From: Lachnospiraceae bacterium
GTDB lineage: Bacteria > Bacillota > Clostridia > Lachnospirales > Lachnospiraceae
Assembly: GCA_024689465.1 (NCBI GenBank)
Contig: JAILDL010000058.1
Coordinates: 1-48,430 of the forward strand
Direction: 5' to 3'
DNA length: 48,430 nucleotides
Shown here piece by piece: positions 33,895-43,120 of the stretch (position 1 is its first letter; every line of letters begins with the position of its first letter). A program made the position numbers and the translations under genes. The notes under the pieces are model-generated. The model was not told the DNA's origin, searched no databases, and was given only the letters and a program-made list of their open reading frames with translations.

Positions 33895-35082
33895 ATGGAA
33901 AAAAGACTGTTTACTTCCGAGTCCGTTACTGAAGGACATCCCGACAAAGTCTGCGATGCCATCTCTGATGCCATCCTGGACGCCTGCATGGAGCAGGACC
34001 CCAACAGCCGTGTAGCTTGTGAGACCGTGGCTTGTACCGGTTTCGTACTGGTAACCGGCGAGATCACCACCAACGCCTATGTGGATATGCAGAAGGTGGT
34101 ACGTGATACCGTAAAGGAGATCGGCTATACCAAATCCGAGTATGGCTTTGATGCCAACACCTGTGCCGTTCTGGTTGCCATCGATGAGCAGTCCAGCGAC
34201 ATTGCCATGGGTGTGGACAAGGCCCTGGAAGCAAAGGAAAACAAGATGAGCGATGCCGAGATCGAAGCCATCGGCGCCGGCGATCAGGGTATGATGTTTG
34301 GTTATGCCACCAACGAAACCCCTGAATACATGCCCTACTCCATTTCTCTGGCACACAAGCTGGCTAAGAAGCTCACCGAAGTACGTAAGAACGGTACCCT
34401 GACTTACCTCAGACCCGACGGAAAGAGCCAGGTATCCGTAGAGTATGATGAAAACGGCAAGCCCCTTCGTCTGGAAGCCGTGGTACTGTCCACCCAGCAT
34501 GATGAGGACGTGACCCAGGAGCAGATCCACGCAGACATCCGCAAGTATGTGTTAGATCCCGTTCTTCCTGCAGAGCTGTTAGATGAGAATACCAAGATCT
34601 TTATCAATCCCACCGGTCGTTTCGTGATCGGCGGACCTCACGGTGATGCCGGTCTCACCGGCCGCAAGATCATCGTAGATACCTACGGCGGATATGCCCG
34701 TCACGGCGGCGGTGCCTTCTCCGGAAAGGACTGCACCAAGGTGGACCGTTCCGCAGCCTATGCAGCCCGCTATGTAGCAAAGAACATCGTGGCAGCAGGA
34801 CTGGCCGATCAGTGCGAGATTCAGCTGTCCTACGCCATCGGTGTAGCACAGCCCACCTCCATTCGCGTGGATACCTTCGGCACCGGCAAGATCTCCGATG
34901 AGAAGCTGGTAGAGGTGGTACGTGAAAACTTCGACCTGCGTCCCGCCGGCATCATCAAGATGCTGGATCTGCGCAGACCCATTTACAAGCAGACCGCAGC
35001 ATACGGTCACTTCGGCAGAAACGATCTGGATCTTCCCTGGGAGAAGCTGGACCGCGTAGATGCGCTGAAGAAATACCTGTAA
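33895..35082 (+). CDS. metK: S-adenosylmethionine synthetase
   Basis: A 395-residue enzyme that makes SAM from methionine and ATP. The start [21 protein letters not shown] with its ATP-binding His, [12 protein letters not shown], the P-loop-like [21 protein letters not shown] and the [20 protein letters not shown] segment are all intact. ATG 33895 has AAAGG 5 nt upstream; in-frame start codons further up (from 33787) would run through the riboswitch terminator and are rejected. It is controlled by the S-box leader and ends at a strong terminator, so the unit is monocistronic. Confidence 0.96.
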   Translation: MEKRLFTSESVTEGHPDKVCDAISDAILDACMEQDPNSRVACETVACTGFVLVTGEITTNAYVDMQKVVRDTVKEIGYTKSEYGFDANTCAVLVAIDEQSSDIAMGVDKALEAKENKMSDAEIEAIGAGDQGMMFGYATNETPEYMPYSISLAHKLAKKLTEVRKNGTLTYLRPDGKSQVSVEYDENGKPLRLEAVVLSTQHDEDVTQEQIHADIRKYVLDPVLPAELLDENTKIFINPTGRFVIGGPHGDAGLTGRKIIVDTYGGYARHGGGAFSGKDCTKVDRSAAYAARYVAKNIVAAGLADQCEIQLSYAIGVAQPTSIRVDTFGTGKISDEKLVEVVRENFDLRPAGIIKMLDLRRPIYKQTAAYGHFGRNDLDLPWEKLDRVDALKKYL

Positions 35083-35111
35083 AAACAGAATTACCCGAGG
35101 ATATAAACAGG

Positions 35112-35142
35112 AAGGCCGTGGCGAAAATGCCACGGCCTTTTT
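35112..35142 (+). terminator. Intrinsic terminator after metK
   Basis: A perfect 11-bp stem AAGGCCGTGGC (35112-35122) with GCCACGGCCTT (35129-35139) and a 6-nt loop, within a TTTTT run. Confidence 0.9.
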
Positions 35143-35215
35143 AAACGTTTGTTTTGAGGCATCCGCAGAAAAAAACAACCCTTGGTTTAAAGGGAAACAA
35201 ATGGGACTCAAAAGA

Positions 35216-35224
35216 TGTTAGAAT
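35216..35224 (+). promoter_or_regulatory. Extended -10 promoter of dnaE
   Basis: TGTTAGAAT: TAGAAT at 35219-35224 with TG at the extended position, 30 nt before the ATG of dnaE. Confidence 0.45.
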
Positions 35225-35253
35225 GAGAATGTATTTTCGAAAGGGGTCAGAAA

Positions 35254-38200
35254 ATGTCATTTGTTCATCTGCATACACATACCGAATATTCCCTGCTGGA
35301 CGGCTCCAACAAGATCAAGGAGTACGTAAAGCGGGTGAAGGAGCTGGGCATGAACGCAGCGGCCATTACCGACCACGGCGTGATGTTCGGTGTCATCGAT
35401 TTCTATAAAGCCTGCAAGGCAGAGGGGATCAATCCCATTCTGGGGTGTGAAGTCTACGTGGCCCCCAATTCCCGTTTTGACAAGGAACTGACCGGCGGTG
35501 AGGAACGCTACCACCATTTGGTGCTGTTAGCTGAAAATAACGAAGGCTATGCAAACCTGGTAAAGATCGTAAGTCGCGGCTTTACCGAAGGGTTCTATTA
35601 TAAACCCCGTGTGGACAAGGAAGTGCTCCGGGAATTTCACGAGGGCATCATTGCCCTTTCGGCCTGCCTGGCCGGCGAAGTGCCCCGCTATATCCAGAAG
35701 GGCCTGATCGAAGAAGCAGAGAAATGTGCCCTGGAATACGAAGGCATTTTCGGAAAAGGCAACTACTACCTGGAGATGCAAAACCACGGCATCCCTGCCC
35801 AGGAAACCGTCAACACCGAACTTATGCGCATGAGCCGCAAGCTGAACATCCCGCTGGTAGTCACCAACGACTGTCACTACACCTTCGCGTCCGATGCGGA
35901 GCCTCACGACATATTGCTGTGCCTGCAGACCGGCAAGAAGCTATCCGATGAAAACCGCATGCGCTACGAAGGCGGACAGTACTATGTAAAAAGCGAAGAC
36001 GAGATGCGGGAGATCTTCCCCTTCGCCATCGATGCCATCGAAAACACCCAGGATATCGCAGACCGCTGCCATGTGGAGATCGAGTTTGGCGTTACGAAGC
36101 TGCCGAAGTTTGAAGTGCCCGAAGGGTACGATTCCTGGACCTATTTAAACAAACTGTGTCTGGACGGTCTGGCAGAGCGTTATCCCAACGATGACGGCAC
36201 TCTGCGGGAACGTCTGGATTATGAGCTTTCCGTAATCCGCCGCATGGGGTATGTGGACTACTTCCTCATCGTGTGGGATTACATCAACTGGGCCAGAGAA
36301 CATGACATTCCCGTAGGACCGGGCCGTGGCTCCGCAGCCGGCAGCATCGTGTCCTACTGCATGAAGATCACCAACATCGATCCTATTAAGTACCAGCTGC
36401 TCTTTGAGCGTTTCCTGAATCCGGAACGTGTATCCATGCCCGATATTGACGTGGATTTCTGTTTCGAGCGCAGACAGGAGGTCATCGACTACGTGCGGAG
36501 AAAGTACGGCGATGACAAGGTGGTACAGATCGTTACCTTCGGTACCATGGGCGCCAAGGGCGTCATCCGGGATGTGGGCCGTGTAATGGACCTGCCCTAC
36601 AACTATGTGGATTCCATTGCCAAGATGGTGCCCACGGAATTAAACATCACCCTGGATCGGGCGCTGGAGATCAATCCGGAATTCCGTAAGCTCTACGAAT
36701 CCGATGAACAGGTGCACAACCTCATCGATATGTGTAAGCGCCTGGAGGGACTTCCCCGGAATACCTCCATGCACGCGGCGGGCGTCGTGATCTGCCAGAA
36801 GCCGGCGGACGAGTTTGTGCCCTTATCCAGAGGCGCCGACGGCTCCATCACCACCCAGTTTACCATGACCACCATCGAGGAACTGGGCCTGTTAAAGATG
36901 GACTTCCTGGGTCTGCGTACCCTGACCGTGATCCACGATGCAGTGAACCTGATCGAAAAGGATACCGGAACACACATCGATATCGATCACATCGACTACG
37001 ACGACAAAGCCGTTCTCGCTTCCATTGCCACCGGAAAATGCGAAGGCATCTTCCAGCTGGAAAGCGGCGGCATGAAGAATTTCATGAAGGAATTAAAGCC
37101 CCAGAGCTTAGAGGACGTCATCGCGGGGATCTCCCTGTACCGTCCCGGTCCCATGGACTTTATCCCCAAGTACATCAAGGGAAAGAATGACCAGTCGGCC
37201 ATTACCTATCCCTGCCCCCAGATCGTGCCCATCTTAGAGCCCACCTACGGCTGTATCGTCTACCAGGAGCAGGTTATGCAGATCGTGCAGAACCTGGCAG
37301 GCTACTCCATGGGCGCCGCGGACAACATCCGCCGGGCCATGAGTAAGAAAAAACAGTACGTCATCGACGAGGAACGCCAGTACTTTGTCCACGGCAGGCA
37401 GGATTACGATAAGAACATCAACATCCCCGGCTGTGTAAAGAACGGAATCGACGCAGAGATCGCCAACGGCATCTACGATTCCATGGTGGACTTTGCAAAG
37501 TATGCCTTTAACAAGTCCCATGCCGCCTGCTATGCGGTGGTGGCGTATCAGACCGCGTACCTGAAATATTACTATCCCGTGGAATTCATGGCGGCGCTCA
37601 TGACCTCCGTCATCGATAATCCCACCAAGGTATCCGAGTATATCCTGGTGTGCAAAACCATGGGCATCCAGTTGCTTCCTCCGGACATCAACGAAGGAGA
37701 AGCAGGTTTCTCTGTATCAGGCGGAAAGATCCGTTATGCCCTGACCGCCATTAAGAACGTGGGACGCCCCATCATTGACGGCATCGTGGAGGAACGTAAG
37801 AGAAACGGCCCCTACAAGGACCTGGAGGACTTTATCCAGCGGATGAGCGGCACCGACGAAGCAGGTGTCAACAAGCGTGCGGTGGAGAACTTTATCAAAG
37901 CCGGCGTCTTCGACTCCCTGGGCGGTACCCGCAAGCAGTACATGAGCGTTTACATCCGCATCATGGACACCCTGCAGAAGGATAAAAAGAACAACCTGGC
38001 CGGTCAGATGAGCCTCTTTGATCTGGCAGGAGACGATGAGAAGAATCAGTTCAGCGTCCAGCTGCCCAACGTGGGCGAGTATGACAAGGAGATGCTTCTG
38101 GCCTTTGAAAAGGAAGTACTGGGCATCTACGTCAGCGGACATCCTCTGGAAGATTACCGGGATCTGTGGGAAAAGCACATCAGTGCCCTTACCGGCGATT

Positions 38201-38739
38201 TCATGCAGATGCCCGAAGGGGAAGAGGGAAATACCGTGGTAAAGGTCAAGGACGGTACCAGGGTGACCATCGGCGGCCTCATTACGGAAAAGAAGATCAA
38301 GTATACCAAGAACGACAAGGTCATGGCCTTCCTGACCGTGGAAGACCTGGTGGGCACCGTGGAAGTCATCGTGTTCCCCAGGGATTACGAGAAGTACGCG
38401 GATAAGCTGGAAGAGGACGCCAAGGTCTTCATTACCGGCCGTGCCAGTGTAGAAGAAAACAAAGACGCCAAGCTGATCTGCGAGGGCATCACCCCCTTTG
38501 ATGAAGTGCCCAGACAGCTGTGGATCCGTTTTGCAACTAAGCAGGAGTATGAGGAAAAGAACGACGCCCTTCTGGAGATCCTCAAAAAGAGCGACGGCCC
38601 CGACCGGGTGATCATCTACGTGGAGGACATCAAGGCCAAGAAGGAACTGCCCGCCAATTTGAGAGTTACGGCAGATAAGGTCCTCCTGGATGCCCTTAAG
38701 GATACCTTTGGCGTAGGGAACGTAGTGGTAAAAGCTTAG
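35254..38739 (+). CDS. dnaE: DNA polymerase III alpha subunit, DnaE type
   Basis: A 1161-residue replicative polymerase of the C family. The N-terminal PHP domain begins FVHLHTHTEYSLLDG. The polymerase core has GPGRGSAAGS and the catalytic aspartates in MPDIDVDF (D397, D399); the finger and thumb regions carry SLYRPGPMDFIPKYI and AFNKSHAACYAVVAYQTAYLK. A helix-hairpin region and a C-terminal OB-fold follow (about 1005-1080, VTIGGLITEKKIKYTKNDKVMAFLTVED-like segment). In Firmicutes DnaE works beside PolC in primer extension on the lagging strand. The order dnaE-pfkA is common in Clostridia. A ribosome binding site AAAGGGG precedes ATG. Confidence 0.96.
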   Translation: MSFVHLHTHTEYSLLDGSNKIKEYVKRVKELGMNAAAITDHGVMFGVIDFYKACKAEGINPILGCEVYVAPNSRFDKELTGGEERYHHLVLLAENNEGYANLVKIVSRGFTEGFYYKPRVDKEVLREFHEGIIALSACLAGEVPRYIQKGLIEEAEKCALEYEGIFGKGNYYLEMQNHGIPAQETVNTELMRMSRKLNIPLVVTNDCHYTFASDAEPHDILLCLQTGKKLSDENRMRYEGGQYYVKSEDEMREIFPFAIDAIENTQDIADRCHVEIEFGVTKLPKFEVPEGYDSWTYLNKLCLDGLAERYPNDDGTLRERLDYELSVIRRMGYVDYFLIVWDYINWAREHDIPVGPGRGSAAGSIVSYCMKITNIDPIKYQLLFERFLNPERVSMPDIDVDFCFERRQEVIDYVRRKYGDDKVVQIVTFGTMGAKGVIRDVGRVMDLPYNYVDSIAKMVPTELNITLDRALEINPEFRKLYESDEQVHNLIDMCKRLEGLPRNTSMHAAGVVICQKPADEFVPLSRGADGSITTQFTMTTIEELGLLKMDFLGLRTLTVIHDAVNLIEKDTGTHIDIDHIDYDDKAVLASIATGKCEGIFQLESGGMKNFMKELKPQSLEDVIAGISLYRPGPMDFIPKYIKGKNDQSAITYPCPQIVPILEPTYGCIVYQEQVMQIVQNLAGYSMGAADNIRRAMSKKKQYVIDEERQYFVHGRQDYDKNINIPGCVKNGIDAEIANGIYDSMVDFAKYAFNKSHAACYAVVAYQTAYLKYYYPVEFMAALMTSVIDNPTKVSEYILVCKTMGIQLLPPDINEGEAGFSVSGGKIRYALTAIKNVGRPIIDGIVEERKRNGPYKDLEDFIQRMSGTDEAGVNKRAVENFIKAGVFDSLGGTRKQYMSVYIRIMDTLQKDKKNNLAGQMSLFDLAGDDEKNQFSVQLPNVGEYDKEMLLAFEKEVLGIYVSGHPLEDYRDLWEKHISALTGDFMQMPEGEEGNTVVKVKDGTRVTIGGLITEKKIKYTKNDKVMAFLTVEDLVGTVEVIVFPRDYEKYADKLEEDAKVFITGRASVEENKDAKLICEGITPFDEVPRQLWIRFATKQEYEEKNDALLEILKKSDGPDRVIIYVEDIKAKKELPANLRVTADKVLLDALKDTFGVGNVVVKA

Positions 38740-38743
38740 AATC

Positions 38744-38772
38744 TTGTATTTAAGCCTTTGTAAGTTTAAAAT
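38744..38772 (+). promoter_or_regulatory. Sigma-70-type promoter of pfkA
   Basis: TTGTAT (38744-38749), a 17-bp spacer and TAAAAT (38767-38772), in the 70-nt gap between dnaE and pfkA. Confidence 0.6.
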
Positions 38773-38809
38773 GAGGGTAACATGTCACCTTGGAAGAGAG
38801 GTTAAACAA

Positions 38810-39784
38810 ATGGCGAAAGAGATAAAGACCATCGGTATCCTGACCAGCGGCGGCGATGCACCGGGCATGAATGCAGCCATTCGTGCAGTAGTGCGTAAAG
38901 CCATTGCCAACGGCGTAAAGGTTAAGGGAATCAAAAAAGGCTATCAGGGCCTGTTAAATGAAGAGATCATCGATATGGATGCGCACAGCGTATCCGACGT
39001 GATCCAGCGAGGCGGTACCATTCTGGGAACGGCCCGTTGCAGCGAGTTTCGGACCGAAGAGGGCCAGAAAAAGGGCGCTCAGATCTGCAAGAAGCACGGC
39101 ATCGACGGCCTGGTGGTCGTAGGCGGTGACGGCTCCTACAGAGGCGCACAGGCACTCAGCCAGCACGGCATCAATACCATCGGCCTGCCCGGCACCATCG
39201 ACCTGGACATCGCCTGCACCGATTACACCATCGGCTTTGATACAGCGGTGAATACCGCCATGCAGGCCATCGATAAGGTAAGAGATACTTCTTCCTCCCA
39301 TGAGCGATGCTCCATCATCGAAGTAATGGGACGAAACGCAGGCTATATCGCCCTGTGGTGCGGTATCGCCAACGGTGCGGAGGATATCCTCCTGCCGGAG
39401 AAATATGATTTCAACGAGCAGCAGATCATCAACAATATCATCAAGAACCGCAAGCGCGGAAAGACCCACCACCTGATCATCAATGCGGAAGACATCGGAC
39501 ATTCCACCTCCATGGCAAGGCGTATCGAAGCAGCCACCGGCATTGAGACCAGAGCCACCATTTTAGGCTACATGCAGCGTGGCGGATCACCTACCTGTAA
39601 GGACCGCTACTGGGCTTCCATCATGGGCGCCTATGCAGCAGACATCCTCTGTGAAGGCAAGACCAACCGCGTGGTTGCCATGAAGAACGGAAGCATTGTG
39701 GACTTTGATATCGAGGAAGCACTGGCCATGCAAAAGAGCATCGACGAGTACCAGTATCAGGTAGCCCGCATCCTGTCCATGTGA
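38810..39784 (+). CDS. pfkA: ATP-dependent 6-phosphofructokinase
   Basis: A 324-residue glycolytic enzyme that phosphorylates fructose-6-phosphate. TSGGDAPGMNAAIRA (about 12-26) and VVVGGDGSYRGAQAL (Gly after GGD, the ATP-type residue) bind nucleotide. The active-site loop is PGTIDLDI with Asp131 and Asp133, where E. coli has PGTIDNDI; Leu replaces the middle Asn. The MGRNAGYIAL segment and a GE/GG substrate loop follow. ATG 38810 has GAGAGG 9 nt upstream; an in-frame start 22 codons earlier sits in the promoter and is rejected. The next gene overlaps by one base, so expression is coupled. Confidence 0.94.
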   Translation: MAKEIKTIGILTSGGDAPGMNAAIRAVVRKAIANGVKVKGIKKGYQGLLNEEIIDMDAHSVSDVIQRGGTILGTARCSEFRTEEGQKKGAQICKKHGIDGLVVVGGDGSYRGAQALSQHGINTIGLPGTIDLDIACTDYTIGFDTAVNTAMQAIDKVRDTSSSHERCSIIEVMGRNAGYIALWCGIANGAEDILLPEKYDFNEQQIINNIIKNRKRGKTHHLIINAEDIGHSTSMARRIEAATGIETRATILGYMQRGGSPTCKDRYWASIMGAYAADILCEGKTNRVVAMKNGSIVDFDIEEALAMQKSIDEYQYQVARILSM

Positions 39785-40680
39785 TGAAATGTACCATTAC
39801 CAGTTTTAACAACAATCGTATAAAGGAAACGGCTACGCTTTTAAAGCAGGCCAAAGCCCGCAGAGAGCAGGATGCCTTTGTAGCAGAAGGGATCCGCATG
39901 TGCCGGGAGATTCCCAAAGGAAGGCTCCTTTGCCTGTACCTTAGTGAAGAGCTGGCAAGCCGCATCGGCGGCGGGATTTCCGAAACGGACCCTGCACTCT
40001 CGGACCTGATCTCCTACGCAAGGAGCAAAGGGGAAGGCTATCTGGAAGTGGTAAAGCAGGACGTGTTCGAGCGCCTGGCCGATACCAGAAGCCCCCAGGG
40101 TATTCTGGCCGTGGTGAAATGTTTTCACTATGAAGAGGCTGACCTGATGGGATCCGCAAAGCAGGCAACCTCCCATTCGCAGCAGGATCAGACCGGCAGG
40201 ATCGGGAAAGGAGCCAAAGCACCCCTCATCCTGGCACTGGAGAATCTCCAGGATCCCGGCAATCTGGGCACCATGTTCCGCAGCGGCGAAGCCGCCGGCG
40301 TAACCGGCATCCTCATGAGTAACGATACCGTGGACGTCTATAATCCCAAGGTCATCCGGTCTACCATGGGCAGTATCTTTCGCATTCCCTTTTATTACAC
40401 AGAGGACTTTATCGGCAGTATCCGCGCTTTGAAAGAGCACGGGGTAAGGACGTATGCCGCGCATTTAAAAGGAACGGGAAGCTACGAAACCTGTGATTAC
40501 ACAGGGCCCAGCGCTTTCCTGATCGGGAACGAAGGAAACGGCCTGACCAAGGAAGCGGCGGACAGTGCAGATACGTATATCAAGATCCCCATGGAGGGGC
40601 AGTTGGAGAGCTTAAATGCCGCCACTGCCGCCACCGTTCTATTATTTGAAGCAGCCAGACAAAGGAGACAAAAACCTTGA
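39784..40680 (+). CDS. TrmH/SpoU-family RNA 2'-O-methyltransferase
   Basis: A 298-residue SPOUT methyltransferase. The N-terminal substrate-binding domain (1-100, including a RRL-like FVAEGIRM segment) resembles the eL30-like domain of 23S rRNA methyltransferases. The C-terminal knot has motif 1 LENLQDPGNLGTMFRSGEAAG, motif 2 FLIGNEGNGLTKE and motif 3 IPMEGQLESLNAATAATVLLFEA. It methylates a ribose in rRNA or tRNA using SAM; the target is not known. A hydrophilic insert (about 118-140) is unusual but outside the motifs. The start ATG 39784 overlaps the pfkA stop; proC overlaps its end by 4 nt. Confidence 0.9.
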   Translation: MKCTITSFNNNRIKETATLLKQAKARREQDAFVAEGIRMCREIPKGRLLCLYLSEELASRIGGGISETDPALSDLISYARSKGEGYLEVVKQDVFERLADTRSPQGILAVVKCFHYEEADLMGSAKQATSHSQQDQTGRIGKGAKAPLILALENLQDPGNLGTMFRSGEAAGVTGILMSNDTVDVYNPKVIRSTMGSIFRIPFYYTEDFIGSIRALKEHGVRTYAAHLKGTGSYETCDYTGPSAFLIGNEGNGLTKEAADSADTYIKIPMEGQLESLNAATAATVLLFEAARQRRQKP

Positions 40681-41474
40681 AGATCGGATTTATCGGCCTT
40701 GGAAACATGGCCACCGCCATCATCGGCGGAATGATAAAGCAGGGCATTGCAAAGCCGGAGGAGATCACCGGCACCGCCCATACAGAAGCTACCGCACAGA
40801 AGGTGGCAGAACAGTTTGGCATCACCACTTTTGCGGGACATAATCAGGACGTAGCCTTAAAGAGCGACCTGCTCTTTCTGGCCGTAAAACCCCAGGTCCT
40901 GCCGGATGTGCTGGAGGAGATAAAGTTCAGCATCCTGCCGGAAACCCTGGTCGTCAGCATTGTAGCGGGAAAGAGCCTGGAATACCTGGCAAAGGCTCTC
41001 GGCCCCGATACTCGGATCATCCGTGCCATGCCCAATACCCCCGCTCTGGTGGGAGAAGGCTGCACCGCCGTATGTGCCAATGCCCATGTAAACAGCGTGG
41101 AGCTTGGCCAGGTGATGACCATCTTTAACAGCTTCGGCAAAGGGATCGAAGTGCCGGAGAAGTGGATGGATGCAGTGGTGGGTGTCAGCGGCAGCGGTCC
41201 CGCTTATGTATTCATGTTCATCGAAGCCATGGCAGACGGCGCCGTACAGCAGGGCATGCCCAGAAAGCAGGCCTATGAGTTTGCGGCCCAGACCGTCCTT
41301 GGCAGTGCGAAGATGGTACTGGAAACCGGCAAGCACCCCGGCGAATTAAAGGATATGGTCTGCTCCCCCGGAGGAACCACCATCGAAGCCGTAAAAGTGC
41401 TGGAGGAAAAGAACCTGCGCAGCGCGGTGATGGAAGCCGTGATCGCCTGCGCCGAGAAGAACAAGAGCCTGTAG
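40677..41474 (+). CDS. proC: Pyrroline-5-carboxylate reductase
   Basis: A 265-residue enzyme for the last step of proline synthesis. The N-terminal Rossmann motif is IGFIGLGNMATAIIGG, followed by AVKPQVLPDVL, RAMPNTPALVGEG, and the C-terminal dimer/substrate region VSGSGPAYVFMFIEAMADGAV and DMVCSPGGTTIEAVKVLE. The start is a TTG overlapping the previous stop (TTGA), with AAAGGAG about 12 nt upstream. The end of the gene is inside a 36-bp imperfect tandem duplication that includes the stop codon. Confidence 0.93.
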   Translation: MKIGFIGLGNMATAIIGGMIKQGIAKPEEITGTAHTEATAQKVAEQFGITTFAGHNQDVALKSDLLFLAVKPQVLPDVLEEIKFSILPETLVVSIVAGKSLEYLAKALGPDTRIIRAMPNTPALVGEGCTAVCANAHVNSVELGQVMTIFNSFGKGIEVPEKWMDAVVGVSGSGPAYVFMFIEAMADGAVQQGMPRKQAYEFAAQTVLGSAKMVLETGKHPGELKDMVCSPGGTTIEAVKVLEEKNLRSAVMEAVIACAEKNKSL

Positions 41475-41533
41475 AACCCTTCTTGTGGTTGTGATAGCAA
41501 GAGTCCGTAGCAGCCGTCTTGTGGTTGTTACAA
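41462..41533 (+). repeat. 36-bp imperfect tandem duplication spanning the proC stop
   Basis: CAAGAGCCTGTAG at 41462 and CAAGAGTCCGTAG at 41498 start two 36-nt copies, each containing TCTTGTGGTTGT. By my count 28 of 36 positions agree. The first copy holds the proC stop codon; the second keeps an in-frame TAG. Confidence 0.7.
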
Positions 41534-41569
41534 AAGATAAACACAAAATATAGATGTGAAAAGTGGTTA

Positions 41570-41604
41570 AAAGTGCCGAAACTTGACAAGTTTCGGCACT
41601 TTTT
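41570..41604 (+). terminator. Intrinsic terminator after proC
   Basis: A perfect 15-bp stem, AAAGTGCCGAAACTT (41570-41584) with AAGTTTCGGCACTTT (41588-41602), a GAC loop and a T-run to 41604. Confidence 0.92.
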
Positions 41605-41659
41605 GGTATATTGAGTCCGTAATAATTTTAATAACTTTGTAATATTTTTACGGGCTATT

Positions 41660-42739
41660 ATGATGAAAACAAACCTTCGGCCATTTCGGTATGCCTTCGC
41701 ATTTCTCCTGGGCGTAACGGTAATGGTCACTTTTAACTGCATACAGGCAAGGGCAGTGCGCCTCTCCGATTACGGGGCAGGCATCGCCTCCCTTTTGGAT
41801 CCCTCCTCTCTGACCATTAACGGGATCGAGCAGCTGGCAGACCCTTCGGTCATCAACAGCATCGAGCCGGTGGAGGAGAAGAGCACACTGGTCATGGCCA
41901 ATGTTAACAACGCGGTCAATGTCCGGGCAGAAGCTACCGAGGATTCCGAAAAGGTTGGCGTTCTGTATAAGGACTGCGGCGGCCGGATCGTGGAGAACGG
42001 CGAAGGCTGGACCAAGATCTCTTCCGGAGATCTGGAAGGCTGGGTCCGCAACGACTATCTTCTCTTTGAAGACGACGCGGTAGCGTTGGCAGAGAAGGTG
42101 GGCGTGCGCATCGTTACGGTAGAATCCGATGCCCTGCGTGTCCGCAAGGAGCCCTCACTGGATTCCGGTGTATACGGCCTGGTTGCCTGCGGCGATGAGT
42201 TGGACGTAGTGGAGACTCTTTCCGATGAATGGGTCAGTGTGGACTACGAAGGAGAGACCGGTTATCTCTCCGCCCAGTATGTATCCGTGGACTTCCACAT
42301 CGATGCGGGAGAAACCGTAGAAGCCATTAAGCAGCGTCAGAAGGAAGAAGCCGAGCGTAAGGCAAAGGAAGAGCGCACGAAGAATCAGGGTGCCGTCATT
42401 GCCGGTGCCGACGAAGCCAGACTTCTGGCAGCACTCATTCAGTGCGAAGCAGGCGGAGAGCCTTACGAAGGTCAGCTGGCCGTAGGAGCGGTGGTAATGA
42501 ACCGTGTGCGCAGCGGCGGCTATCCCAATACCATTACGGAAGTCATCTATGCTTCCGGTCAGTTTACTCCGGCACGGAGCGGCAAGCTGGCAGCCCGTTA
42601 TAACGGCAATATTAAAGATTCCTGTATCCAGGCAGCCCAGCAGGCTCTGGCTGGCGAAACCAATGTAGGTACCGCCACACACTTCCGGAGAGTGGGCTAC
42701 ACCGACGGCATCGTCATCGGCCATCATGTGTTCTGGTAA
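41660..42739 (+). CDS. SleB-like cell-wall hydrolase with two SH3 domains
   Basis: A 359-residue exported protein. The signal peptide is about residues 1-33 (MMKTNLRPFRYAFAFLLGVTVMV, cleavage after QARA). Two bacterial SH3 repeats follow: about 72-135 (VNVRAEATEDSEKVGVLYKDCGGRIVENG) and about 155-210 (LRVRKEPSLDSGVYGLVACG). A charged helical linker (about 215-245) leads to a Hydrolase_2/SleB-type lytic domain (about 250-359; AALIQCEAGGEPYEGQLAVGAVVMNRV with the probable catalytic Glu). The family acts on peptidoglycan, in several species on spore cortex. It is not linked to sporulation genes here, so a vegetative role is as likely. Confidence 0.9.
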   Translation: MMKTNLRPFRYAFAFLLGVTVMVTFNCIQARAVRLSDYGAGIASLLDPSSLTINGIEQLADPSVINSIEPVEEKSTLVMANVNNAVNVRAEATEDSEKVGVLYKDCGGRIVENGEGWTKISSGDLEGWVRNDYLLFEDDAVALAEKVGVRIVTVESDALRVRKEPSLDSGVYGLVACGDELDVVETLSDEWVSVDYEGETGYLSAQYVSVDFHIDAGETVEAIKQRQKEEAERKAKEERTKNQGAVIAGADEARLLAALIQCEAGGEPYEGQLAVGAVVMNRVRSGGYPNTITEVIYASGQFTPARSGKLAARYNGNIKDSCIQAAQQALAGETNVGTATHFRRVGYTDGIVIGHHVFW

Positions 42740-42790
42740 GCAGAGAAGATTGCAGTTGATAGGACATAATTTTGATAATATGACATGTAA

Positions 42791-42833
42791 AACCCGGCAA
42801 GTTTGCATTCAGATGCAGACTTGCCGGGTTTTT
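42791..42833 (+). terminator. Intrinsic terminator after the SleB-like gene
   Basis: A 12-bp stem AACCCGGCAAGT (42791-42802) with ACTTGCCGGGTT (42819-42830), extended by an inner GCAT/ATGC stem, and then TTT. Confidence 0.9.
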
Positions 42834-42856
42834 CTTTGCGAAAATAGAACAAAATA

Positions 42857-43006
42857 TGCCTGGATGAGCTCATATGGGTGCCCAGGCATTCACGGTAATG
42901 CTCTGACCCCGGAAAATACTGCCTGGGCAAGCTGGATTTGCTTTCCGGGCATTCACGGGGCAGGGGACACCGGGCATACTCCCTGGAAAGGACGACAATT
43001 CCCGGA
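42857..43006. repeat. Array C: two clear and one degenerate unit of the 63-bp repeat family
   Basis: Units are at 42857-42888 (TGCCTG, 20 nt, CAGGCA) and 42920-42951 (TGCCTG, 20 nt, CGGGCA), 63 bp apart with a 31-nt spacer. A third, degraded unit starts TCCCTG at 42980 after a 28-nt spacer. Right flanks are TTC, the complement of the GAA left flank in array B. The first spacer, reverse-complemented, agrees with the first spacer of array B at about 22 of 31 positions, so this array runs in the opposite direction. With the terminator before it and a promoter after it, this fills the gap 42740-43120. Confidence 0.75.
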
Positions 43007-43043
43007 AATTGGCGGTTTAAACCACAGGTTTAGCCCTGTAGCA

Positions 43044-43072
43044 TTGAACCCTCTGTTTAAATAGTGTACTAT
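43044..43072 (+). promoter_or_regulatory. Sigma-70-type promoter of the NfeD/band-7 operon
   Basis: TTGAAC (43044-43049), a 17-bp spacer and TACTAT (43067-43072), about 48 nt before the NfeD gene start. Confidence 0.6.
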
Positions 43073-43120
43073 GAAATTGCTAGTAAGGAGCGCCGCAGAT
43101 GGCGCAGAATCGAGGTTTGT

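Noticed and set aside
33660-33932. Small protein frame over the metK leader
   Set aside because: The region is fully explained by the S-box riboswitch and its terminator; the frame has no ribosome binding site.
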